Shown here: positions 13,255 through 20,214 of the stretch, piece by piece
Layout: the number at the start of each line of letters is the position of its first letter
Position numbering within the stretch: position 1 is the stretch's first letter
Origin: JANRIC01 sp033765345
GTDB lineage: Bacteria; Bacteroidota; Bacteroidia; Cytophagales; Microscillaceae
Assembly (NCBI GenBank): GCA_033765345.1
Contig: JANRIC010000100.1
Coordinates: forward strand, 1-25,516
Direction of reading: 5' to 3'
Length of the DNA: 25,516 nucleotides
Notes under the pieces: model-generated
What the model was told of the DNA's origin: nothing
The model's input: the letters and a program-made list of their open reading frames with translations, nothing else
Databases searched by the model: none
Made by a program: the position numbers and the translations under genes

Positions 13255-14346
13255 TCATAGCTTCACGCCCTTCCCTGTCTCCGCAGCCTGAATAATCGCC
13301 TGTACGATTCGAATATCGCGCATACCTTCTTCTCCAGGAACCATCACGGCTTTATTGTTAAGAATGGCCAGGGCATCGTCGTCCATTTGTTGTGCTTGTT
13401 GATTTGCGATGGGTTTATTGAGTAAAATGCCATTGCTTGTGCGTCCCTGTACACCGTTATAAGACTGCATCGGGCTGAGGTGATAGTCTCCTTTTTCACA
13501 GATTACTTCCAGGATACCCATATTTTCACTGACGCTGGTTTTGCCGATGGTTTGGATGCCACTAGCGAACTCGAGTTCGTATTCGGTAGTTTCATCTACA
13601 TCATTAAAAAGTTCGGGGCGGTTGCGGTATTGTTTGGCATTGAGTACGCCGATGGGTTCTTGTGCGCTGGCATAACGGATGCCATTGATGGTATACACGC
13701 CCATATCGTAGAGTGCGCCTCCTCCCATAGCTCTTTCAAAACGCCAGCCTTTGCCCCCTCCCCCACCATAACCAGCCAGGGCTTTTACAGACTTGATCTT
13801 ACCATAAGGTAGGCTGCTTGCGTACTCGATGACTGTGCGTGTATTGGGTTCGTGCTGCATGCGGTAGCCTACGGAGAGTTTGACTTTATTTTTGTTGCAG
13901 ATATCTATAATAGATTGGCATTCTTCTACGGTCATGGCCATGGGTTTTTCGCACCAGACGTGTTTGCCGGCATTGGCGGCGATGAGGCTGTATTTGGCGT
14001 GTAAGGCCGTAGGAACTACTACATAGACCACGTCGATTTCCTCATTATTGGCGATCGTGTGCATATTGTCATAGTTGTACACATTTTTATCTTTGATATT
14101 GTATTTTTTCTGCCATTCAGGGATTTTATGGGGGCTTCCGGTGACGATTCCTGCCAGGTAGCAGTTTTTGGTTAATTGCAGCGCAGGCGCTAATTGACCA
14201 GCACTGTAGCCTCCCAAACCGACCAAAGCTACACCCAATCGCTTGGAGTGGGATTTTATGTTGCCCTTGCTATGGCAAAAGCCAAATGAGAGTGAAAGCC
14301 CGGATAAGGCAGAGTATTTGATAAAATCTCGTCTTTTGATGATCAT
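13255..14346 (-). CDS. Gfo/Idh/MocA-family NAD(P)-dependent oxidoreductase with Tat signal
   Basis: A 363-residue protein from the ATG at 14344-14346. A TTG nine codons upstream is also in frame, but this ATG gives a clean twin-arginine signal (MIIKRRDFIK, then a hydrophobic stretch to residue 22). The Rossmann motif VALVGLGGYSAG lies at about 39-50, the family signature CEKPMAMT at 132-139, GYRMQHEP at 160-167 and the substrate-domain motif GGGALYDMGVYTINGIRY at 208-225. This matches exported glucose-fructose-oxidoreductase-like enzymes, which oxidise or isomerise sugars or related polyols with a tightly bound cofactor in the periplasm. The substrate is not predictable. It is followed downstream by the convergent MITE, and it starts 38 bases after the Uma2 gene ends, so the two may share a transcript. 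Confidence 0.87.
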   Translation of the reverse strand: MIIKRRDFIKYSALSGLSLSFGFCHSKGNIKSHSKRLGVALVGLGGYSAGQLAPALQLTKNCYLAGIVTGSPHKIPEWQKKYNIKDKNVYNYDNMHTIANNEEIDVVYVVVPTALHAKYSLIAANAGKHVWCEKPMAMTVEECQSIIDICNKNKVKLSVGYRMQHEPNTRTVIEYASSLPYGKIKSVKALAGYGGGGGKGWRFERAMGGGALYDMGVYTINGIRYASAQEPIGVLNAKQYRNRPELFNDVDETTEYELEFASGIQTIGKTSVSENMGILEVICEKGDYHLSPMQSYNGVQGRTSNGILLNKPIANQQAQQMDDDALAILNNKAVMVPGEEGMRDIRIVQAIIQAAETGKGVKL

Positions 14347-14384
14347 GGATGCGTAAATTTTTTCTGTTTCCAAGTTAAGAAAAA

Positions 14385-15179
14385 TTATTTTACTTGAAAA
14401 ATATCTTCCAGTTGAATTGAAAAACCTGCTAAAATTTTGGAATGTACCGCACCTTTTTCCTGTGCTTCGGAGAAAATCTGATATGCACCGTTTTCATCCA
14501 GCACTTCCACCAAAATATGTGCTTTTTGCGCATAAACCTCCCAAAATTCAAGTATACCATTGGAGGCATATAATTCTTTTTTGGTTTCGCGTTCTTTTTT
14601 CTTATTCCCAGGAGACCACACCTCAACTACTAAATCGGGGGCACCCTTAGCTTTTTTACCATCCAGTATTTCCTTTTTTTGTACCGATACAAATATAACA
14701 TCAGGAATTACCACATTGCCTTGATTCAGGATCACATCAAAGGGGGCAATAATTACATCTCCTAGTTGGTTGTTTCGCACAAATGTCTTTAAGGCGGCGC
14801 AAAGCTCAAAAGTAATATCTTGGTGTAGTTGTTCGGGACTAGGCATAATCAATAACTGATGGTTAAGGATTTCTACTTTGATTTTGAGGTTTTGGGGGAA
14901 ATACTTTTGCAGGTCTGTGTATGTCCAGCGATGATCGGATGGGAATTGCCCAGCAATAGCCTGAATATCTTCTAGTGTATAGCTGTGTTTGGGCGTATTG
15001 TATAAAGCAAGCGGCTCTTGGACTAAGGAAGGTTCTTGGTTTTCTTCTAAGGATACCGATTTTTCTGGCTCGTTTTCCAGGATATGTACTTCTTGAATAA
15101 AGCTGAGATTAGGAACAAAATACTGTAAAAATTCCTGGGCTTTTTCTTCATCCGGGATATTGATTAGAATTTTAGGCAT
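14385..15179 (-). CDS. Uma2-family PD-(D/E)XK nuclease-fold protein
   Basis: A 264-residue protein. The Uma2 domain covers about residues 65-260: YTLEDIQAIAGQFPSDHRW, then LLIMPSPEQLHQDI, then the core acidic residue in NVVIPDVIFVS (about 154-164), then GAPDLVVEVWSPGN (about 178-191) and a helix KKELYASNGILEFWEV. These are the usual PD-(D/E)XK elements. The family is abundant in cyanobacteria and Bacteroidota and its biological role is still poorly defined; a nuclease role is inferred from the fold. The first 60 residues (MPKILINIPDEEKAQEFLQ and an acidic linker) precede the normal domain start and look like a separate small module. The gene starts 82 bases after the TetR stop. Confidence 0.85.
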   Translation of the reverse strand: MPKILINIPDEEKAQEFLQYFVPNLSFIQEVHILENEPEKSVSLEENQEPSLVQEPLALYNTPKHSYTLEDIQAIAGQFPSDHRWTYTDLQKYFPQNLKIKVEILNHQLLIMPSPEQLHQDITFELCAALKTFVRNNQLGDVIIAPFDVILNQGNVVIPDVIFVSVQKKEILDGKKAKGAPDLVVEVWSPGNKKKERETKKELYASNGILEFWEVYAQKAHILVEVLDENGAYQIFSEAQEKGAVHSKILAGFSIQLEDIFQVK

Positions 15180-15205
15180 GGTTTAAGATTTTCTAATTAA
15201 TTTGC

Positions 15206-15244
15206 CTAAAATTACCATTTAATTTGGTTAATTCCTAATTTTAG
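15206..15244 (-). terminator. Imperfect inverted repeat between tetR-like and Uma2 genes
   Basis: CTAAAATTA (15206-15214) pairs with TAATTTTAG (15236-15244), with inner ACCA/TGGT pairing. It lies just after the TetR stop and before the Uma2 ATG. It could be a weak terminator for the regulator gene or an operator for Uma2. Confidence 0.3.
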
Positions 15245-15261
15245 ATGAATAAAGTTCGAAA

Positions 15262-15861
15262 TTATTCAACCCAATCCAATAAACTCAATGCCAGTGTTTT
15301 GCCGGATTCCAACTGATATTTATGTTCTTCTTCGTCTTCAAGCATACTGATATAATAATAAGTGCCATCAATAATTCTAAAAATATGATCGGCCAGGATT
15401 TTGATATTTTCAACCCGGAGGCTTCTATCATCTTTACATAGCTCGATGATTTTGCCTAGATGTACCCTGAGTTGTTTGTGTAAATTGCGAAATTTTTCCT
15501 TGATTTGAGGATGCCTGAATATCAAAGCATAACAGCTATAATAGACCCCATCATCAAACAAGTGATTCCAATTCATAGAAAAGATTTTATCTATCGTTTC
15601 CAAAAGATAAGCTTTGTGGCTGATATTTACGGGTTGGCTGGTTTGAAAAATTTTGCTATATTGCTCCAGATTATACTCAATTAAAGACAATATCAGCTCT
15701 TCCCGATTGGTAAAATAATGCACAATCAGGCTGGGCTGTATCTCAAGCTCTTTGGCAATTTTGGCAAAGGAAGTATTTTCCAATCCTTCCTTACGGGCAA
15801 TCTCATAAAAAGCCTCCAAAATTTCTCTTCTGCGGATCTCAGAAATCGTTTTTCTTGCCAT
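15262..15861 (-). CDS. TetR/AcrR-family transcriptional regulator
   Basis: A 199-residue protein. The N-terminal TetR DNA-binding domain covers about residues 8-55 (RRREILEAFYEIARKEGLEN, then SFAKIAKELEIQ as the first HTH part and PSLIVHYFTNREELI as the recognition helix and tail). A helical ligand-binding domain follows (about 60-199), with no recognisable effector signature. It starts at the ATG at 15859-15861, divergent from the phosphodiesterase operon at 16101, and reads toward the Uma2 and oxidoreductase genes. TetR proteins usually repress their own and divergent promoters, so the 240-bp gap to 16101 is the first place to look for its operator. The efflux operon further on is another possible target, but that is only a guess. 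Confidence 0.88.
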   Translation of the reverse strand: MARKTISEIRRREILEAFYEIARKEGLENTSFAKIAKELEIQPSLIVHYFTNREELILSLIEYNLEQYSKIFQTSQPVNISHKAYLLETIDKIFSMNWNHLFDDGVYYSCYALIFRHPQIKEKFRNLHKQLRVHLGKIIELCKDDRSLRVENIKILADHIFRIIDGTYYYISMLEDEEEHKYQLESGKTLALSLLDWVE

Positions 15862-15874
15862 AAGTAATTTTTAA

Positions 15875-15956
15875 TGCAATAATAAAAACAAAAAAATTAA
15901 TACCCATTCAATTAATAGAATATTCATTAAATTATTGCACTGAATATTTAATTCAT
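15875..15956. promoter_or_regulatory. Candidate operator region between tetR-like gene and divergent operon
   Basis: The A+T-rich divergent gap (15862-16100) contains TGCAATAAT (15875-15883) and its inverse ATTATTGCA (15931-15939), the palindrome GAATATTC (15918-15925), and repeated ATTCAATTAAT / ATTCATTAAAT / ATTTAATTCAT motifs. One or more of these may bind the TetR protein. No single site can be chosen by eye. Confidence 0.3.
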
Positions 15957-15999
15957 AATTCCTTAATCCTATCCCAATCATCAGTTAATATTCAATTCT

Positions 16000-16007
16000 T
16001 ACATTTG
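16000..16007 (+). promoter_or_regulatory. Possible -7 box for the phosphodiesterase operon
   Basis: TACATTTG is an exact match to the Bacteroidota -7 consensus TAnnTTTG. It would give a leader of about 85 bases before the ATG at 16101. No good -33 TTG is seen. Confidence 0.4.
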
Positions 16008-16100
16008 TGAGAAGCTTACTATTTTAGGAAAATAACAGACATTCAAAATCAAGGTGGGCAATGGTCAATTTTTAGAATCCCTTATTTATCAAAATAATAT

Positions 16101-17354
16101 ATGAGATCACACAATTTCTTTCATGTCACTTTTGCATTTTTACTTTGCGTTCAATTTTCTGCTTTTGCCCAAAAAAAAGCTATTTTTATCATCGTTGACG
16201 GTATCCCGGCTGATGTCATTGAGAAGGTCGCTACACCAACACTGGATGCAATTGCAGGCAACAAGGGATACACACGCGCCTATGTGGGTGGTGAAAAAGG
16301 CACTTACAGCGAAACCCCTACCATTTCTGCGCCTGGTTATATGGACTTGATTACGGCTACCTGGGCTAACAAGCACAATGTCTGGGATAATGACAATCAA
16401 TCGCCCAATTACAATTACTGGAATATCTTCAGGATTGTAGAGACACAAAAGCCTGACTTACACACGGCTATATTTTCTACTTGGCTGGATAATCGTACCG
16501 TGTTGATTGGTGAAGGCAAAGCCGGAGACTTCACACTGGATTATGCCTTTGATGGATTTGAATTGGACACTGTCAAGTTTCCACACGATGATGAGCGTCA
16601 GTATATTTTGAATATTGACGAACACGTCTCCACCGAAGCAGCCCGATATATCTCTGAAAAATCTCCTGATTTGAGTTGGGTTTATCTCGAATATACCGAT
16701 GATATGGGGCACGGCTTCGGCGACAGTGAGATTTTTTATGAATCTGTCAGAAAAGCCGACCGACAGATTGCTAAAATCTGGAACGCCATCCAAGCCAGAA
16801 AGACACTGGGCGAAGATTGGCTCATCGTCATCACGACCGACCACGGCCGTGATGCCATCAAAGGCATGGATCACGGCGACCAATCCGAGCGCGAACGTAC
16901 TACCTGGATGGTAACCAATGCCGTGGCACTGAATGAAAAATTCACAAAAAACGATCCTCCAGTGATAGACATTACGCCTTCTATTTTGAAGCATTTGGGG
17001 ATAAGCATTCCCGAACACCTGATTTATGAAATGGACGGCACTCCCTTTATTGGTGATATCTCTGCCTGTGATTTGAAAGCAGATTTACAGGGAAATAACC
17101 TTGTTTTACACTGGAAAGCCTTTCAGAAAAGCGGTGAAGCAGAAATTCTTGTATCATTCAGCCATGAATTTAAAAACGGAGGCAAAGATCTGTATGAAAA
17201 AATAGGGAGTGTAGCCTTAAAAAAACAAACATTTCAAATTACTTTGAATGAGCAACAACTCAAAGCTTATCAGCAAAACGGATTGATCAAAGTGGTACTA
17301 AAATGTCCGCTAAATACCCTAAATTGCTGGTATAAGCCCAAAAGTGAAAACTAA
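16101..17354 (+). CDS. Exported alkaline-phosphatase-superfamily phosphodiesterase (NPP-like)
   Basis: A 417-residue protein with a signal peptide (1-23, ending AFAQ). Residues 26-320 are a type I phosphodiesterase/nucleotide pyrophosphatase domain. Metal ligands and catalytic residues can be placed as Asp33 (IIVDGIP), the nucleophile within ETPTISAPGY (Thr74 or Ser76), Asp200/Asp201 and His204 (EYTDDMGHGFG), Asp247-His248 (TTDHGRD) and His258 (MDHGD). It therefore hydrolyses a phosphodiester or phosphomonoester in the periplasm using two zinc ions. The C-terminal 90 residues form a beta-rich extension (residues 325-417). Downstream genes follow at 2- and 12-base gaps. Next to a gamma-butyrobetaine-hydroxylase-like gene, an ENPP6-like or phosphonoacetate-hydrolase-like activity is conceivable, but the sequence does not decide. 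Confidence 0.87.
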   Translation: MRSHNFFHVTFAFLLCVQFSAFAQKKAIFIIVDGIPADVIEKVATPTLDAIAGNKGYTRAYVGGEKGTYSETPTISAPGYMDLITATWANKHNVWDNDNQSPNYNYWNIFRIVETQKPDLHTAIFSTWLDNRTVLIGEGKAGDFTLDYAFDGFELDTVKFPHDDERQYILNIDEHVSTEAARYISEKSPDLSWVYLEYTDDMGHGFGDSEIFYESVRKADRQIAKIWNAIQARKTLGEDWLIVITTDHGRDAIKGMDHGDQSERERTTWMVTNAVALNEKFTKNDPPVIDITPSILKHLGISIPEHLIYEMDGTPFIGDISACDLKADLQGNNLVLHWKAFQKSGEAEILVSFSHEFKNGGKDLYEKIGSVALKKQTFQITLNEQQLKAYQQNGLIKVVLKCPLNTLNCWYKPKSEN

Positions 17355-17356
17355 AA

Positions 17357-17623
17357 ATGTTTGACAAAATCCCTGAAAACTATTATTATGAAGGGATAGG
17401 CTGGTTGGGGGCACTGCTTTTTTTGGTGTCTTATGCCTTCCTAATCACTGGTCAATGGAAATCTACACAGGCGATTTACCATATGTTTAACTTATTGGGG
17501 GGTATTTTTCTGGTGATTAACACCTGTTACTTTGGCTCTTGGTCAGCAACTTTTATCAATGCAGTTTGGGCTTTGATTGCACTGTATGGTTTATTCAAAG
17601 ATAAACACCTTAATTTTTTTTAA
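17357..17623 (+). CDS. Small three-helix membrane protein, CBU_0592 type
   Basis: An 88-residue protein beginning two bases after the preceding stop. There are three hydrophobic helices at about residues 13-30 (IGWLGALLFLVSYAFLI), 40-58 (IYHMFNLLGGIFLVINTCYF) and 62-80 (SATFINAVWALIALYGLF). The pattern WLGALLFLVSY, then HMFNLLGG, then WALIALYGL matches the CBU_0592 family of uncharacterised bacterial inner-membrane proteins. The function is unknown. Its fixed place between two enzymes suggests a transport or anchoring role for that pathway. Confidence 0.8.
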   Translation: MFDKIPENYYYEGIGWLGALLFLVSYAFLITGQWKSTQAIYHMFNLLGGIFLVINTCYFGSWSATFINAVWALIALYGLFKDKHLNFF

Positions 17624-17635
17624 AATCAATTTCTG

Positions 17636-18718
17636 ATGCTTATGCTTCAAATCTATCAGGATCACATAAAAATTCAATGGGCTAATGGTCTCTCTAGCGA
17701 ATTCCATTTTTTATGGCTTAGGGACAACAGCCCGCAGTTTCGCCACGCAAAGGGTCAAAAACTCATCAATACTCTAGAGGCAGGATTAGATGTAGCAGCC
17801 CAAAAAGTTGTACTAGAAGACGAAAAATTATTGATCGAGTGGCAGGATGGGTTGATCAGTCATTATCTGCTGGACGATTTATACCAATGGGCTTTCCCTG
17901 CACCCAAGCCTAACATCATCCTTTGGGATCGTGATCTGGCTTCGGAAGTACCTGTATTCAAGTTTGTGGATGTCTGTGCTCAGAAAAATACACGGAAGGC
18001 TTTTTTGCAGACGGTGGCAGTTTATGGTTTTGGTTTGTTAAAAGAAGTTCCTACATCCAGAGATATGCTCAAACACGTCGTAAAGCTGTTTGGATATATT
18101 CGAGAGACCAATTACGGGAAAATATTTGACGTAAAAACCTCCGCATCCCCTACGAATCTGGCAGATACACACCTTGCACTAAGTCCACATACTGATAATC
18201 CCTACCGCGATCCCGTTCCTACGATCCAGCTTTTACATTGCCTGCAATCGGATACTCAAGGTGGAGAAACGATTTTGGTAGATGGTTTTCAGGTAGCCAA
18301 TCGTCTACAGGCATTCAATCCTGAATTTTATCAACTACTAAGCCAAATTCCGGTCAGATTTCGGTATACGGATGCTCAAACCGATCTTCTCCATGAAACA
18401 ACTATCCTCAGCAGCAATCCAAAAGGAGAAACGATTAATGTGCGTTTTAACAATCGTTCAATACAAGCTTTTAATTTACCTTTAAATTTAACAAAATCAT
18501 TTTATGAAGCTTATCAAGCCTTTGAGCGGATGCTGCACGATCCAGAGAATCAGTTTCAATTCAAATTAGCACCTGGAGACTTGTATATAGTGGACAATGA
18601 GCGGGTTTTGCATGGGAGAACGGCATTCAGGCAAAGCGGAGAAAGACTGCTTCAGGGCTGCTATGCCGATCGGGATGGATTGTTGAGTACATTGCGAGTG
18701 AGTGAACAATCCAAGTAA
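17636..18718 (+). CDS. Gamma-butyrobetaine-hydroxylase-like Fe(II)/2-oxoglutarate oxygenase (TauD/TfdA)
   Basis: A 360-residue protein. The N-terminal domain (about 1-90) is the DUF971-like domain of this family with FLWLRDNSP at 25-33. The Cys-rich zinc site that usually follows LRDN in gamma-butyrobetaine hydroxylase is absent here (SPQFRHAKG). The catalytic jelly-roll has the iron ligands His185 and Asp187 (LSPHTDNPYRD) and His326 (DNERVLHGR), with Arg337 likely binding 2-oxoglutarate. VRFNNRSI (269-276) matches the substrate-pocket region of the family. Known members hydroxylate gamma-butyrobetaine, trimethyllysine or trimethylaminoethylphosphonate, so a quaternary amine is the likely substrate. 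Last gene of the operon, ending 29 bases from the convergent outer-membrane factor gene. A second ATG two codons in (17642) is also possible. Confidence 0.87.
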   Translation: MLMLQIYQDHIKIQWANGLSSEFHFLWLRDNSPQFRHAKGQKLINTLEAGLDVAAQKVVLEDEKLLIEWQDGLISHYLLDDLYQWAFPAPKPNIILWDRDLASEVPVFKFVDVCAQKNTRKAFLQTVAVYGFGLLKEVPTSRDMLKHVVKLFGYIRETNYGKIFDVKTSASPTNLADTHLALSPHTDNPYRDPVPTIQLLHCLQSDTQGGETILVDGFQVANRLQAFNPEFYQLLSQIPVRFRYTDAQTDLLHETTILSSNPKGETINVRFNNRSIQAFNLPLNLTKSFYEAYQAFERMLHDPENQFQFKLAPGDLYIVDNERVLHGRTAFRQSGERLLQGCYADRDGLLSTLRVSEQSK

Positions 18719-18747
18719 TTTATTGTAAATCAGTCCTTAAGGATCAT

Positions 18748-20214
18748 TTAGGGGTGTGTGATAGGGATATTTTTTTCAAAATCAAAAAGAGTAAGTTTTC
18801 GGATTAAGAAATAGGACTGCCAAAATTTATAAAGTGCATTTAAGTACGATTGTTTGGCTGTATCCTTTTCGCTGAGGGCGATATTTAGGTCTGTGACAGA
18901 GATTTTAGAGATCAAGAACCTTTGGTAGGCGATCGCATATCTTTTTTGGGCGATCTCGTCGAGTTGTTTGGAGAAAATGACTTTTTCCCTAAACAATTCC
19001 AGTTGTTTTACATAAAGAAATATTTCTTGTTCAAAGGTAGTTTTTTCAATTTCTACTTGATTAAGCACCAATTCTTGATTGGCTGTGGCTGTTTTGACGC
19101 CGGCTTTTTGCTTGCCCCAGTCAATGACCGGGATTTGAAAACCGATTTGCAGCACTTGTTGGTTTTGGGGATTGAGGTAGGTATCAAGAAATCTGTCGGC
19201 ACTTTGGGTGAAGCCAAAAGAGCCAAAAATATTTAGGTTGAGTTTGCTGTTTTTTTGGGCTTCTGCCAGGTCTCTTTGGGCTTCCAATTTTTGCCTTTGG
19301 AAGCTTATAAAAGCTTGTCTGTGTTCTTTGGCTTTTTCTATGGCAAGCAGAGGATTGACACTAAAATCAGGCAAGGAATAGGGTATTTCCAAGATGATAT
19401 CTTCAAAGTTGGTATTCATTCCTAAAAATGATTTGAGTTTTAATTGGGACAATTCTATATCTAATTTGGCTTGGTTGGCATCTTGCGAAGCATTGATTAC
19501 CTGGAGATTTAATTGCAGCAAATCATTTTCGCTCAGTGTACCCAATTCAAATCTTTGTTGAGCGATTTGAAAGAGGGTATCGTGCTTGGCTTTGTTGGTG
19601 AGGGCTATTTCCAGGTTAGCGCGAGCAATGAGTAGATTAAAAAACAGATCTGTGCTTTCTGAGGCAATTGATTCCAAATCTTCGTGAAATTTTTTGGTAG
19701 ATTCTTCATATTTGAGGGGTTCAATTTTTTTGTCCCACTTCAGGGCATTAAAGCCAAACAAAGGTTGTTCAAATCCTATCCGAAGGGGTACAGAAGAATA
19801 TTGCACACCTGCAAAATTTCCTGATAAATTTTCAAGCCGGGCAAGGGAGGAATTTAGGAAAACTTCCCCACCCGTCCATCCGATTTTTTGGCTTATCCTA
19901 AGCCCTATATCCGTATTCAAATTACTGACCGGAATAAATCCAATACTTCCGTCATCATTTCTATTGGTGAGTATGGAGCGGTTGTAATCAGGCAAAGTAC
20001 CTGAAAGAGACAACTGCGGACGTTGCTCGGCAAGGTATACCCTGTAAGCCCAGTATCCGGTTTCTTTTCTGTTTTTGGCCTGGAGGGCTTTGACAGACTG
20101 CTGCCGTGCAAGCGCAATGACTTGCTCGAGGGTATACACTTGCTGTGCTTGAAGGCACGAAGCATAAAATAAGGCAAGCAAAATACCTGATAAGCATGTA
20201 TGTAAGACTTTCAT
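18748..20214 (-). CDS. TolC-family outer-membrane efflux protein
   Basis: A 488-residue protein with a signal peptide (about 1-23, LALFYASCLQAQQ). It has the long helical repeats of outer-membrane factors, rich in Gln, Asn, Leu and Lys: TLEQVIALARQQSVKALQAK at the start, FFNLLIARANLEIALTNKAK midway and KYRYAI-type helices near 430. NTDIGLRISQKIGWTGGEVF and LRIGFEQPLFGFNAL are the beta-barrel-type segments. Its ATG overlaps the stop of the pump gene (ATGA), so it is translationally coupled as the last gene of the adaptor-pump-channel operon. It forms the exit duct across the outer membrane. Confidence 0.92.
   Translation of the reverse strand: MKVLHTCLSGILLALFYASCLQAQQVYTLEQVIALARQQSVKALQAKNRKETGYWAYRVYLAEQRPQLSLSGTLPDYNRSILTNRNDDGSIGFIPVSNLNTDIGLRISQKIGWTGGEVFLNSSLARLENLSGNFAGVQYSSVPLRIGFEQPLFGFNALKWDKKIEPLKYEESTKKFHEDLESIASESTDLFFNLLIARANLEIALTNKAKHDTLFQIAQQRFELGTLSENDLLQLNLQVINASQDANQAKLDIELSQLKLKSFLGMNTNFEDIILEIPYSLPDFSVNPLLAIEKAKEHRQAFISFQRQKLEAQRDLAEAQKNSKLNLNIFGSFGFTQSADRFLDTYLNPQNQQVLQIGFQIPVIDWGKQKAGVKTATANQELVLNQVEIEKTTFEQEIFLYVKQLELFREKVIFSKQLDEIAQKRYAIAYQRFLISKISVTDLNIALSEKDTAKQSYLNALYKFWQSYFLIRKLTLFDFEKNIPITHP

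Noticed and set aside
16458..17018. 186-residue minus-strand frame opposite the phosphodiesterase
   Set aside because: It is a shadow of a gene with clear catalytic motifs on the plus strand and has no features of its own.
18734..18743. Palindrome TCCTTAAGGA between convergent genes
   Set aside because: It has no loop or T run, so calling it a terminator is not justified.
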